Positions 42,103-53,937 are shown, numbered from the stretch's first letter. The stretch is DNA of 64,000 nt from Arachis hypogaea (GCF_003086295.3 NC_092038.1:127871518-127935517), one strand, 5' to 3'. The notes: generated by a model from the sequence alone, not told the origin. Numbers and translations are program-made.

Positions 42103-43872
42103 GTGATGGAAGCGAAGCACAAAATCCAAATCGCAGAATGCCCGCCAAAATCTGCAGAGTACGAAGCACTGCTACGCGCGGGGCCGCGTCTGAAACCTCT
42201 CCGGCAAGTCCATGCTCACCTCATCGTCACCGGCTGCCACCGTAGCCGAGCCCTCCTCACCAAGCTCCTCACTTTATCTTGCGCCGCCGGTTCCATTGCC
42301 TACACTCGTCGCCTCCTAACCACCGTCCACGACCCAGATTCTTTCCTCTTCAATTCCCTCATCAAGGCTTCCTCCAAGTTCCGTTTCTCCCTTGACGCCG
42401 TCATCTTCTACCGCCTCATGCTGCTCTCCCACGTTCTACCTTCTACTTATACCTTCACCTCTGTCGTCAAGGCCTGCGCCGATCTTTCTGCCCTGAGACT
42501 CGGTAGGGTTGTTCATTCCCATGTTTTGGCTTGTGGGTATGGCTCAGATTCGTTCGTGCAGGCAGCAATTGTTGCGTTCTATTCGAAATGTGGTGCATTG
42601 GGTGTTGCAAGGAGAGTGTTCGACGAAATGCCTCAGAGAAGTGTTGTTGCCTGGAACTCGATGATTTCGGGATATGAGCAGAATGGGGCTGCCAATGAAG
42701 CCTTGGTGATGTTTAGGAAGATGCGTGAGTGTGGGGTTGATCCTGATTCCGCGACTTTCGTTGGTGTTTTATCTGCTTGCTCTCAACTAGGTTCACTTGA
42801 ACTGGGGTGCTGGGTGCATGATTATATTGTTAACAATGGGGTTCGTGTGAATGTGGTTCTTGCTACCTCGTTGATAAACATGTTCTCGCGGTGTGGTGAT
42901 GTGACGAGAGCACGTGCTGTGTTTGATTCAATGAATGAGGGGAATGTTATTGCTTGGACAGCTATGATATCTGGGTATGGCATGCATGGTTATGGTATTC
43001 AAGCAATGGAGATTTTTCACAGGATGAAAGCATGTCATTTGGTTCCAAACAGGGTCACTTTTGTTGCTGTCTTATCTGCATGTGCTCATGCAGGCCTTGT
43101 AGATGAAGGTCGCCGAGCATTCACAAGCATGAGACAAGAGTATGGTCTTGTTCCAGGGATAGAACACCATGTTTGTATGGTTGACATGCTTGGGAGAGCT
43201 GGTTTGCTTAGTGAAGCGTACCAGTTCATCAAGGAACTTAGTCTTGAGGAGCTTGTTCCCGCTGTTTGGACCGCGATGCTTGGGGCTTGCAAGATGCATA
43301 AAAATTTTGATCTTGGTGTGGAAACAGCTGAACATCTCATCTCACTGGAGCCAGAGAACCCTGGCCATTATGTATTGCTTTCTAACATGTATGCATTGGC
43401 AGGAAGGATGGATAGAGTGGAATCAGTTCGAAATGTTATGATCCAAAGAGGCCTTAAGAAGCAAGTAGGCTATAGTACCATTGATGTCAACAACAAAGGC
43501 TTTCTTTTTAGTATGGGTGATAAGTCCCACCCTGAGACCAATGAAATTTATCAGTATCTTGATGAATTAATGTGGAGGTGCAAGGAAGCGGGTTACGCAC
43601 CTGTTCCTGAATCCGCGATGCATGAGTTGGAAGAAGAAGAGAGGGAGTATGCCCTCAGATACCATAGTGAGAAGCTTGCCGTGGCATTTGGGCTGATGAA
43701 AAGTAGCCATGGAAAGACTTTAAGGATCGTTAAGAACCTTAGGATATGTGAAGACTGTCATTCAGCAATTAAGTTCATCTCTGTTGTAACAAATAGAGAG
43801 ATAATCATTCGGGACAAGCTTCGTTTCCATCATTTTAGAGAAGGCTCGTGCTCTTGTTTAGATTATTGGTGA
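42103..43872 (+). CDS. PLS-class pentatricopeptide repeat protein with E and DYW domains (At2g33760-like)
   Basis: Single-exon, 589 residues. PLS-type PPR motifs occupy about residues 30-400, with the usual motifs VVKACADLSALRLGRVVHSH, VAWNSMISGYEQNG and IAWTAMISGYGMHG. E/E+ motifs follow (NPGHYVLLSNMYALAGRMD). The C-terminal DYW deaminase domain has the zinc ligands HSE (RYHSEKLAVAFG) and CEDCH, and ends CSCLDYW. DYW proteins carry out C-to-U RNA editing in mitochondria or plastids: the PPR tract picks the site and the DYW domain deaminates. The residues needed for catalysis look intact. The N-terminal targeting signal is not obvious. From memory it most resembles Arabidopsis At2g33760 in length and N-terminus, and the neighbouring PHO2 and ASY4-like genes agree with that synteny. 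The target site is unknown. Confidence 0.93.
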   Translation: MMEAKHKIQIAECPPKSAEYEALLRAGPRLKPLRQVHAHLIVTGCHRSRALLTKLLTLSCAAGSIAYTRRLLTTVHDPDSFLFNSLIKASSKFRFSLDAVIFYRLMLLSHVLPSTYTFTSVVKACADLSALRLGRVVHSHVLACGYGSDSFVQAAIVAFYSKCGALGVARRVFDEMPQRSVVAWNSMISGYEQNGAANEALVMFRKMRECGVDPDSATFVGVLSACSQLGSLELGCWVHDYIVNNGVRVNVVLATSLINMFSRCGDVTRARAVFDSMNEGNVIAWTAMISGYGMHGYGIQAMEIFHRMKACHLVPNRVTFVAVLSACAHAGLVDEGRRAFTSMRQEYGLVPGIEHHVCMVDMLGRAGLLSEAYQFIKELSLEELVPAVWTAMLGACKMHKNFDLGVETAEHLISLEPENPGHYVLLSNMYALAGRMDRVESVRNVMIQRGLKKQVGYSTIDVNNKGFLFSMGDKSHPETNEIYQYLDELMWRCKEAGYAPVPESAMHELEEEEREYALRYHSEKLAVAFGLMKSSHGKTLRIVKNLRICEDCHSAIKFISVVTNREIIIRDKLRFHHFREGSCSCLDYW

Positions 43873-45049
43873 TAGGATTTAAGTCTGCATGATCTTACTG
43901 ATAGGGGATTCTTTTGAGAACACTCTCTATGAGAATAATAGTGTTTTCAAGACACATATAACCAAACTATGTATCAGAAGTAATATAACATGACATGCAA
44001 ATAGATTACAAGGTCCTATCTATATTATATAGCTCACCCAATAAAACTGTATGGTTCTGATCAGCAGCAAATACTAGTGCTGCCTCACCCAGTTTAAGGA
44101 TTTTTTTGTGTTTCATATGTGGATTGAAGGGAGAAAGCCTTATCTTGTACTTGTGTCCAGGCAGGGTTTATTGCAAACTTTGCTCTGAAACCTTTGAAGA
44201 GGAGAAATTAAAGAAATTTTGCTTTATTTTGCCAGAAATGAAGGTAAAGGCTTGGGAATGCCTAAGAAACTCGGCTGCTACTTTTGCACACATAAAGATG
44301 TTACGACAGTTATATCTTTGGCACTCAACATTGATATTTGTAAAAACTGGTATTTAAAATTCTGGCTGCACAATTTAATACTCATCAAGAAGTAGAGTTT
44401 TGAGGTGAATTCAGTGAAATTTCATCCTCTTTAATTGATTTTTTTATTGAATTACAAAAAATAAAAAGAACAAAATTGAAAATACAAAATAGGAAGTTGT
44501 TGAGTTCTATCAACTCTTTTATGTTCTGGGCATAAGGAGCCTTTTTGCCTCTATTTATGTTTAGCTAATTTTCTCTAGTTTCATCAAATCCAGCACAATC
44601 AAATCTATATTCACAATTATCACAATAATCGGTAATAATTTATATTTATATTTACTGATATTTTATACATAAAAAATATATAATTTATATCTATGTTTAT
44701 TTTGCACATATAAATCAATATAATTTACACGCATATTTTTTAAAGTGTGTATACATAAATTATTAAATTTATTTGTTAAAGACAATTTAATATTTATACA
44801 GATCAAATAATTATAAAAAATACTAAAAATTATTATCTCTAAGAATTTCTCTTTTAATTTCAATCTTTTAATCACTTTTAAAGAAATAAGAATTTTTTTT
44901 TTTATATTAAGAACTATCAATGTATCTAATCTAATCCTTCAAAAGATTAAGGGTTGTGTAAATTTTAATGTTTATTTGTCTGACAAAATCTTAAATTCAA
45001 ACGTCGTCGTTTTTGCAAGGAGAAACAAAACGTTAAAAGCAACAAATCC
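43873..45049. other. intergenic, no gene seen
   Basis: 3' UTR of the DYW-PPR gene, then very AT-rich sequence. A frame at 44106-44357 has Cys residues but no domain I recognise and no splice partners; I do not call it. Confidence 0.5.
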
Positions 45050-46280
45050 TAGGATAGACACCTTCTCCGCGTCCGTTCGCCACCTTCACCTCCGGCGGCG
45101 CTCCTAGTATCGCTAGCTTAGCCTCTGCCTTCTTTGTTGTTCTGCTGCTGGTGCTTCTTCACTTCTTCCGCCAATCTGATTTTGTGCTTCCTATCTCCCT
45201 CTCATTCGACGGCGACGCCGTCTTCATTCTCCCCTCCGTCTCACTCGCTAGGTCTTGTTCTGCTTCCCTTACAGCCCTTCTGGTCTCGTGCTACCGTTGG
45301 TCGCCGCTCGCTCCATTAAGGTTCGTTTTTCTAGCGATATATTTTGTGATTTTCTTGTGTTAGCTACTTGATTTCCAGGGTTTGGTTCATGTTAAACTGA
45401 TTCATGAAATAATTATTGAATTTTCTTGTTAAATTTGCATGATTCATGATTTTTGTGATGTGTTGCTAAGTTGTGGCTGTCAAATACGCAAATTGTGCAG
45501 TCTATTTACTTGTAAAATCTGTCCAAGAATGCAAGAACTGTAAGAGGAAGAGGAAGGCCTTGTTACAGTTAGAACTAGTGGTCCTAGTGGCTCTGGAGAA
45601 TTAAGGTATTGATATATTCTTGTTGTTTTGGTTTCATCTTAATTGTTGACTTCTTTTTTCAATTTCATGGTTCCAATGTTGCTTGTAGATTTCAATAACT
45701 TGATGACGAATCGTATTTTTCTTTTGGTAAAACGTTATATACATCTTATGGAAACATTTGAGCAATATCTAATCAATTTACTATGGATAGATATACACAG
45801 CTGTTATAGTTAGTTCTTAAAAGCAGTTAGACTCTTGAGATAGCCATGTATAACATTCAGGGTAAGTTGCTGAAGCTATAAACAATTTTTTTTCGGTGTC
45901 TAGAAACTATAAACATTGTTTGATAAGCCTTAAATGACTCTGAACTTTTAAAGTTAACAAAGGGTATAAATACCTCTTCTTTTACTTTGGTAGTTTCTTA
46001 CCTTGTAATGTTTTTGCTTTATTTGGTTTCTAAGAGAGAAATTCTTCCTTCATTTTAAAGGCTTATCCATTTGATTGTATCATCACCAAGAATGCCAATG
46101 ACCCAAAATACAATTTTGAGGAACTGATTCTTGGATAGAAGTTAGTACATAACAAGTTGTTTCTAACTTTTTGAGGTCATGGGGTTATATTAGCAGAGCA
46201 TCACCAATTCATAAAGATTAAATGATATAGATCCTTGTACCCAGTTTTTATGGTTCAAAAGTGAAGCCGGGGTAACACCA
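45050..46280 (+). other. probable 5' leader with introns of the P-type PPR gene
   Basis: GC-richer sequence at 45060-45320 resembles a leader exon, with a possible donor (AAG/GTTCGT near 45319), an acceptor (TTGTGCAG near 45500) and a second donor (AAG/GTATTG near 45606). No open frame joins the PPR start, so it would be untranslated. Weak evidence. Confidence 0.35.
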
Positions 46281-47750
46281 ATGTGGATGGCGACTCAAAT
46301 CCTCATATTGAAACGCTTCCCAATAATCACGAAACCTCTGTTTCTCTCCTTCTCATATTCTTCATCCTCCGAGGATGTGGTAGAAACCGCCATATGCATC
46401 CTCACCCACAACCGCTCCAAATCCCGTTGGACCACCCTCCACTCCCTTTACCCCAACGGCTTTAGCCCCATCCAGTTTTCCAAAATTGCCCTCGGCATAA
46501 AGAACAAACCCCACCTCGCCCTCCATTTTTTCCAATGGACCAAATCCAAATGCCTTTGCAACCACAACCTTCACTCTTACTCCACCATCATCCACCTTCT
46601 CGCACGTGCCCGCCTTAAAACTCATGCACAAGAAGCCATCACTCTCGCCATTCGTGCCTCCCTAAACCACGAACATTCTAGTTTAGATTCGCCACCTTTG
46701 AAGCTCTTTGAGCACCTTATCAAGACCTATCGGCTCTGTGATTCTGCCCCCTTCGTCTTCGACTTGTTGATTCGCTCTTGTTTGGAGTCCAATAAGCTTG
46801 AACCTTCGATTCAGATCGTTAGAATGTTAATGTCCCGCGGGAACATTCCCAAAGTTTGCACATTGAACAGTTTGCTTTCTAGGGTTTGCAAGCTTCAAGG
46901 TTTTGATGCTGGCCATGGGATTTATAGGGAGTTTTTTGGGTTGGTTGAGGTAAAAGACAAGATTTTGAAAAGGGGTTTTGGTTTTAGGGTATCCCCTAAT
47001 GCACATACCTATAATGTATTGATGCTACGTTGTTATCAGGATGGTTTGATGGGGAAAGTTGAAGAAATTTGGAATGAGATGGGTACATCGAATTGTGCAC
47101 CCAATGCATATAGCTACACTCTATTGATGGCTGCTTTTTGTGATGAAGGAAGAATGGTGGATGCTGAGAGGTTGTGGGAAGAAATGGAGAATAAAAAAAT
47201 GGAACTTGATGTTGTTTGTTATAATACTATCATTGGTGGGTTTTGCAAAATTGGAGATGTTGGTAGAGCTGAGGAGTTTTTCACAAAGATGCAATTGGGT
47301 GGTATTGACAGCACTAATGCAACTTATGAGCATTTTGTTAAGGCATATTGCAGTATTGGGGATGTTGATTCAGCTGTTCTTGTATATAATGATATGTGTA
47401 GGAGGGGATTTAGGCCTTGTGCATTGATCCTTGACATGATGGTTGTGTTACTTTGTGATAAGTGTAGGGTTGACGAAGCAATTGAGTTTCTTGGGAATGC
47501 AGTTTGTAGATATGATTTGGTTCCCAAAGAGAAGAGTTATGAGGTGTTGATAAAGGGGTTGTGTTCTGAAGGGAAAATGGAAAAAGCTTTGAAGCTTCAA
47601 GCAGAGATGGTAGGAATAGGGCATCATCAACCGAATTTAGAGATATATAGTGCTTTTGTTGATGGGTACACTAGGCAAGGGAAGGATGAAATGGCAGAAA
47701 GTTTGAGGAAGGAAATGGTGCAAACACAGATGCAGAGTTTCAGAGAATAG
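46281..47750 (+). CDS. P-class pentatricopeptide repeat protein, probably mitochondrial (At2g15980-like)
   Basis: Single-exon, 489 residues. The N-terminus is basic, Ser/Phe-rich and low in acidic residues (RFPIITKPLFLSFSYSSSS), as in a mitochondrial presequence. An early block (PHLALHFFQWTK) is typical of P-class PPRs. Canonical 35-residue motifs follow from about residue 150 to 480, for example NAHTYNVLMLRCYQDGLMGK, DVVCYNTIIGGFCKIGDVGR and KSYEVLIKGLCSEGKMEKAL. There are no E or DYW extensions, so a role in organellar RNA stability, splicing or translation is more likely than editing. The first Met (46281) and a second at 46287 are both plausible starts. The link to At2g15980 is recollection of overall layout and is only tentative. 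Confidence 0.88.
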   Translation: MWMATQILILKRFPIITKPLFLSFSYSSSSEDVVETAICILTHNRSKSRWTTLHSLYPNGFSPIQFSKIALGIKNKPHLALHFFQWTKSKCLCNHNLHSYSTIIHLLARARLKTHAQEAITLAIRASLNHEHSSLDSPPLKLFEHLIKTYRLCDSAPFVFDLLIRSCLESNKLEPSIQIVRMLMSRGNIPKVCTLNSLLSRVCKLQGFDAGHGIYREFFGLVEVKDKILKRGFGFRVSPNAHTYNVLMLRCYQDGLMGKVEEIWNEMGTSNCAPNAYSYTLLMAAFCDEGRMVDAERLWEEMENKKMELDVVCYNTIIGGFCKIGDVGRAEEFFTKMQLGGIDSTNATYEHFVKAYCSIGDVDSAVLVYNDMCRRGFRPCALILDMMVVLLCDKCRVDEAIEFLGNAVCRYDLVPKEKSYEVLIKGLCSEGKMEKALKLQAEMVGIGHHQPNLEIYSAFVDGYTRQGKDEMAESLRKEMVQTQMQSFRE

Positions 47751-48224
47751 TACTTTCTATTTTTACTCTATTGTTGAAATTTATTTGACAAATTTTTTTT
47801 ATAGGTTTTGGTGGTCTTGCATGTATCTAAGTAGATTGTTATCACAATGTTGTTTAGCTATAGATGACATTTTAATTTTACATAGAAATCAAAGCTTGAG
47901 ATTGAATCGAAGTGTGGTAATTATCTTATTAATATAAAAAGATAATTAAAATTCTCTCATGGGTGTTTTTGTCCTCCAAAACTTTGGATGCCTTACTCCA
48001 TTCCCATGGGAGTTTTTCCCCTCCACAACTTCGCAACGGGTACCAGATATATGCAATCATGGTCTTCTTTTTATGGTTTCTGTCTTGGCAACCTTTCTTT
48101 CTAACCTTAGACTATTACCATCTTTGTAATTCTCATTTAATTCCCCTGAATAATGTAAGCTTAATTTTGGTTTTATTTTTTAGAGTTAATTTGTATATAT
48201 TGCTCATTTCAATAAAAAAGCTTA
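47751..48224. other. 3' UTR and intergenic, no gene seen
   Basis: AT-rich. No coding signal. Confidence 0.5.
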
Positions 48225-48779
48225 GGTTAAATTACACTTACACTCCCTGTGATGAATTAGACGGCAAAGTAATTTTGATATTGGCCAAACTTGAGTGTAA
48301 TACACATACATGAAGATAGGGAGGTAAAGTACTTTTGTATTGGCAATTTGAATAGAGAACAAATCGGACCAACCGATTTTTATTTTAAAGTAAAAAATTT
48401 TAAAAACACAAAATCGGACCCAACCACTTTTCTTCCAAAAGGTAAAAAAATCTCGTAAACAGAAATCGGATCCAACGATTTTGTTAAACAGTCCCCATGT
48501 TTTAGAAAAGACCACAAAAATGGCAATATACATAAAATTCACACATTCTAGTTCCATGTTAAAATTTAGCCTGAATTAGACAGTTTGATGTCATTGTAAC
48601 TAACAGTTTTTTATACATGTGCTTGATAGTTGTTACATGTATATTAATGTTTATTTTGTTTTATTTTATTTCAATTGAAATGACAAAAATATCATTCATA
48701 ACAACGTTAAAAAAAATAATAAGAGGAAAGAGATTATGGGTGTAATTTTGAAAATTTTCAAGGGGTGTGTAATTTACCC
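48225..48779. mobile_element. MITE-like element (about 555 bp) with GGTTAAATTACAC-type inverted ends
   Basis: The left end GGTTAAATTACACTTACACT and the reversed right end GGGTAAATTACACACCCCTT form matching termini. Inside are three short palindromes of the form AAATCGGACCAACCGATTT (48361, 48411, 48463). No coding capacity. No target duplication was established. Confidence 0.6.
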
Positions 48780-49342
48780 AAAACTCCAAAAGTTTATATA
48801 GAATTATAGACATTCAATTCAATTATATACTGTTAAATTGCACGTGGCTTTCGAATGTCCCAAAAAAAAAAAAATTATGCCTCTGTCTAGCACAACTGAT
48901 GAAGGTGAAAGATTACTGTATTACTCTATAACAAATCCAGGAATATATTGAAGGATGGAGGATGTACTATATGGCAATTAGGGTACCATAAAAAGTTAGA
49001 AAATAGAATTTAGTTGACATAAAAAGTTGCTTATATCTTAACTAATAGAAAATAGAATTTATTGGATCTTACTATACTTCTCTGACATGTACAGGTGATT
49101 CATGCAAATCACTTCAATAATTTATTTTATTTCTTATTTCATATTTTACAGCTGCAAGCCATATGATACATAGTTACACATACATGATGCCACAACCTCT
49201 AATCTATTGTGTACAAAACCCAGCTGAGATTGGTGTCTCAGAAAAGCATACATTTGATACTTGAACGTATACAACAGATACGTGTAAACATACTAATATT
49301 ATATACATATGATTGGAATATCTTGGTCGGGAAATACAATTT
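48780..49342. other. intergenic including PHO2 3' UTR
   Basis: No gene seen. PHO2 3' UTR on the minus strand is expected in the last few hundred bases. Confidence 0.5.
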
Positions 49343-52300
49343 TCACCAGGGAACTGAATTTTGGTGCTCAACAAAATGACTGCAATCAATTCCCATATCA
49401 GAAAAGGCCTCTACTAGCTTCGGGAGGATCTTAGAAAGCATAATTTTAAACCCTGTGGAAGTCCCCTTCTGGGTTTCAAGCTCAGTTTTCGCACATTCAA
49501 AACCACATCCAATTGGAGCTCCTTCAATATATGCTTTACATGCAAGAAGAATATGTTTGGACCGTTTTCTGAAGTGTTCTTCCAAAAGTGCCTCAAAATG
49601 CTGCATTAGGAATAATAGTGTCAATTAAAATTAAATCCTACATATATGGCATAACAATATCCAAAGATTCATATTGTCTAGGAAATACAGAGATATTAGG
49701 AAACACAAACATGTTTGGAACAGATAGGAAGGCAAGCAAAATCTCTCTATTTTAGGATAATTTTTTTGTCTCTACTATCTCAACTATCTCAACAATGCAA
49801 CTACAAAGGAAACCGAAGTATTGGAGTAGTAATATAATGTACCTTAGGTGGATTTCTTAGCAGATACAACATTGATTTGGTTGTGACAAGGAAGGCATTC
49901 TCATTATAACTCACAGAGTTCTTCTCTCCCTCGGCTCTGCCGATTTGTTGGTCGTATCCTGCCTCATTGAAATAAGGCTTCTCATTAAGGACAAGGGCCT
50001 GCAGAGAGATAAGGACTTGTAGAATTGTGGAGCTTCTGGGGTTCCAAACTTCAGAGCCTGCACCAGTCCAAGTATTCAGGAGACTCAGACAGATTCTCCC
50101 GGACTCATATAAGTTAGGGTTTAAGCGGAGTCCACCAGATTTATAGTGCACCATCTGCATGGTATTTCAAATGCCATGATGACATCATAAGAGTTTTCAC
50201 ATATATGAAGATGATAGCTAAGAATTATTAGATGATTTAACATATTTGATTAAACTGTTTAACATAATATTTGTCTACATCTTAACTATCATCTTCGCAT
50301 AAAGACGGTTTCGTGTAAGTAACCAACCACCTCACAAGTAAGCCTGAAATATTTTCTAAACAAAAGCATGGTTAAACTGAGTGAAGGAACTTATAAACAA
50401 GGATGCTGAAGCATGATGCATATATATATAGAACTGCAAACTAAATTCAAAAGCTTACAGGTGGTTCATTGGGATACTCAGGAGGGAAACATATATCAAA
50501 GAAGAACATCCCGTCATGATACGGGGTTCCGGATGCACCAACAATCGCTGCACGCATGAGATCCATTCTTTCTTCAAACACACGAACATAAATAGTTTCT
50601 GTTTGGACCATTAAAGAGATGGTAAGTGTATTTGCTGAATATTTCTTTTTACGCAAGTAATTAATAGAAGATTTTATTCAAAATTTCAAAACAAATAAGT
50701 ACAAACCAGGAAGATTTTTCTCGAGGATGTTCCATTCTTGCTGTACCTTTTTTGCCCAGCCTCTTTTCACCTACAAAGGGTCCAAAGAAGATGAGACAAT
50801 TAGCCTAAAAGTTTCAATGTAATTATGTCAATTTGAATTATCACATTTTAATTTCTAACCTGAGATAATGTCAATGCTCTACCATCACCAAAGAAGTGAT
50901 GGTCAGAGCAATTTTCTATTATGTCAAATTGCTGAAACTGATTTGAATTATTGTTGTGGAAAGAGAATGGAGAATCATTATGTTCATGAGTCTTGACAAC
51001 TTCTGGATTTGGAGTTATTTCTTCAATAAATTGCAACTTATCCACTGGATGTGAGGGAGTGCATTGGTTACAAGTTTCCAAATCTTTATTATCAAGAAAA
51101 TCAGATCCATTCTCCTCTTCATATGTGGGTACTGAGGAAACTGCTCCTGAAAGGGGTGTTGCACCAAGTGTCTGGAATATGCTGGCTTTAATGCTGGAGA
51201 AAAGTTCAAAGGCGGCTCGAGGAAGGGAAAAGGAACTACACTCCCCGAATTGCTTTTCACAAATCTCTCTAACACCATCACTATTTAACAAGTCCTGTTC
51301 ATCAAACATGACATTCAGTTTGGAATTAGACAGTTGCATACTTGCATTTGGTAAAGAATCTTAACAACACAACAGCAACAACTAGAACTAGAACTAGATG
51401 TTTTCAATTATAGTTTCCATGGTGAGACCTGTGTCTTAATGTCACCTAAATAATTCAGTTAACAACAGCTACTAATATTCAAGGAAATGCATATTACACA
51501 CCTTTCCCTTCTTGTCAGAGGGTAGACTTCTGTGTTCAATCATCTCTTGAGGTAACTCATCAACATTAGTTTCATGAGGAATGGAGGTAACAGCTGAACC
51601 TTCAGGTTTTTCAATTCGAAAAACTTCATAAGGTGCAACCTGTTGAGAAAATAAATAAATAATAACTTGTATGTTAATTACTTCGTGTAGCTAGCTTACT
51701 CATTTAACTAAAGCATATGATACAGATAATTGGAGGACATACCTTGGTTGTGAAACCATTAGCCCAATTCACCTCCATGTTACCATCTTCGAAACCAGTA
51801 ACATTCCCAACACAGCACAGGAAAGGATTATCAGGGAACTCATCTACACAATGAACTTGGTTCCCATCTTCAAGAGTAGCCTCCGCCTTCAAGTCAGTCA
51901 CTGACTTGCCATTATCTTTACCAGCTTGGTCCCCAAGCTGTTTTTGAGCCGCAAACACAATATCACCAAAACAAAAGGAGTAGTCCGGGTGCTCTACAAG
52001 TTCGTAGGCGCTCACAGTTTCCTCCGTTTTGTCTCCAGCAAAATTATCTTCATTGGAAATGGAAACAGCTTTCCATTGTACCTTAACAGTATGCTCCAAT
52101 GCATCGACACATCGGACAACACCCCATCTTTGATCATTAGGCTTAAGAGGATCATAAGAAGCACCTTTTTCAAGCACAAACTGATGAGGCCAAAATTCAT
52201 GTGCATTTATGACATTCACAGGGAGTAATTCCTCTGGATCTAGTCCTGTAGAATGCTCACCATTTTGCCACACAACATCAACTTTGGTCTTGATCATCCC

Positions 52301-53158
52301 AATAGTAAACAACTCTCTAGAGTCAAGGTTTCTTCTCTTGTATCCTCTTGCCATCTTATGCACCATTGTAGTAGGAGCAATGTGTTCTTTCTGTTCTGCA
52401 ACTGATAGCATGCACCAATCACCAAGCTGCCAGTTTGCATGCGAAAAGCATGACAGCACGGTCAAGTTTTTCGAATCTTGCCAGCATAATGGTGCATTCA
52501 CATTCAAACTGCAATCTGTGGCAACCGAGGCAAGCCATTTAACATACACCAGACCTGCTTCCACAGCACAAACAGTTCCTTCATCTTGATAATCCCTCCA
52601 AGTGCCACATAGCCATCTGGCCGATTTTGAACCACTGGGAGACTTAACCTTCACTCTCTGCCCCGAATAATATGGATATGGAAAATCTTCAGGGAAATTC
52701 TGAGTCAGTGGTAAAAGCTTCTCTTTTTCCAAGGCAATGATATCACATTCAACTCCATCATCCATCAATACTGTAACTTTCTCTGCCACTCTATGAACCC
52801 GACCAAGCCATGACCCCTTAATTACATGATCACCTTCCGAAACAGAGCGAATCCTTCTAAGTTTCTTGGAGTTCACGTTTTTATAGACCTTTCCCTGAAC
52901 ATTTTCCAAATCCACAAACATATCAACACCAATGACCCTTCCCATCTGTCCAGATGGGTCTGCCAAGGAGCAGACAACATCTCCATGGACAAAGGCTCTC
53001 TCAAATGAGAGGAAACCATCGATCTTCCCGATGCTTTCCTCTAAACTTGATAATATGCTCTGAGCTTGGCCCCTGTAGAGAAAATCGATGTCCTCTTGAT
53101 AGTCACTGTTGCTTTCACTGTTAGTCTCCCAGTCTGAATCACTAACGAGTGCATCCAT
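49343..53158 (-). CDS. PHO2: PHO2 / UBC24, E2 (E2/E3 hybrid) ubiquitin-conjugating enzyme of phosphate homeostasis
   Basis: PHO2 targets PHO1 and PHT1 transporters for degradation and is repressed by miR399 under phosphate starvation. Minus-strand exons: 53158-51743, 51639 to about 51500, about 51340 (or 51359) to 50860, 50770-50707, 50598-50459, 50154-49843, 49600-49343. This gives about 936-943 residues; Arabidopsis PHO2 is about 907. The N-terminus MDALVSDSDWETNSES and the long regulatory region (FERAFVHGDVVCSLADPSGQ; WLGRVHRVAEKVTVLMDDGV; VKWLASVATDCSLNVNAPLC) are diagnostic. The UBC domain starts VKRGWAKKVQQEWNILEKNL, includes GTPYHDGMFFFDICFPPEYP, and has its active cysteine in ESGRICLSLLNTW (about Cys769). 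Start chosen at 53158 because the VSDSDWE start is conserved; upstream in-frame Mets lie near 53176 and 53197. The exon 2-3 junction is ambiguous: GT choices at 51499 or 51497 pair in frame with the acceptors before 51340 or 51359. Confidence 0.95.
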
Positions 53159-53203
53159 GAAGAATATGCCTGTCATAATATTTTGATGGTAACACAAACT
53201 AAA

Positions 53204-53476
53204 CTACAACAAAAAATAACATGATAAGACAACAATAGGGACAAATAGAGCTGTATTCTCCGTGCACAGGAATTCTCATCAGAGATGGAATCAGAAATAA
53301 TCTCCACTCAATAATAACTTGAGAAGAAAGGAATAACACTGGTAATTAAGCTGTATGTTTTAACTGAATGACAGATATGAGTGAAAAACATACACAACAG
53401 AAAACTATTTTCCTTCTTTAGACAACAAAAATTTAACATATTGACAGAAAATTGGGGGGTTTCGAACAATCCTTAC
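53204..53476 (-). other. PHO2: 5' UTR intron of PHO2
   Basis: Donor GAAG/GTAAGG at 53476 and acceptor TTGTTGTAG ending at 53204 on the minus strand. It separates the miR399-site leader exon from the exon holding the start codon. Confidence 0.75.
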
Positions 53477-53646
53477 CTTCTTAAGCAAATTGAAGTATCA
53501 AATCCCAGTGTAAGTGTTAGCTTTAATCACAAGAGGGTCAATTGAGTGTAGTACAATAAATTTCTGACCGACTCTTCTTGCTGTCACAGATGGTTAGTCA
53601 AGTATCTCCAAAAGATTATCTTACACCACTGAACCTGGAGATTTGA

Positions 53647-53667
53647 TACCAAAGGAGATATGCCCTT
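53647..53667 (-). promoter_or_regulatory. miR399 target site 5 (closest to the start codon)
   Basis: The + strand reads TACCAAAGGAGATATGCCC then TT; two changes compared with the miR399 core. Confidence 0.85.
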
Positions 53668-53701
53668 ATAGGATAATGGGAGTCAACAAAGGACTCCGAA
53701 A

Positions 53702-53722
53702 TGCCAAAGGAGATTTGCCCAA
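53702..53722 (-). promoter_or_regulatory. miR399 target site 4
   Basis: The + strand reads TGCCAAAGGAGATTTGCCC then AA; full match to the miR399 core. Confidence 0.93.
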
Positions 53723-53916
53723 TTTGGACTGAATATTTTCACAGAAAGAAACTGTTGAGAGAGGTTTCCAGAAGTACAATATCATAGAGCTACAGCTATC
53801 AGACTCTTTTTTTTTTTTTGGGTTTCTGTTTTTTTCTTTCCTCCCTCTTTTTGAGTAGTGGTTTCCTGGAATGAAAATTTCTAGCTATTGGAGGAAACAA
53901 ACCAATAATAAAAAAA

Positions 53917-53937
53917 AGCCAAAGGGGATTTTGTCTA
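53917..53937 (-). promoter_or_regulatory. degenerate miR399-like site 3
   Basis: The + strand AGCCAAAGGGGATTTTGTC keeps the CCAAAGG.GATTT core but differs at the 5' base, at position 10 and in the 3' third. It may be weak or lost. Confidence 0.55.

Noticed and set aside
44106..44357. Cys-containing 83-residue open frame downstream of the DYW-PPR gene
   Set aside because: The cysteine spacing does not match a zinc-finger family I know and there is no splice or start support.
53159..53197. Upstream start codons of PHO2 (near 53176 and 53197)
   Set aside because: The extra residues are not conserved in what I recall of PHO2, while MDALVSDSDWE aligns with the usual start.
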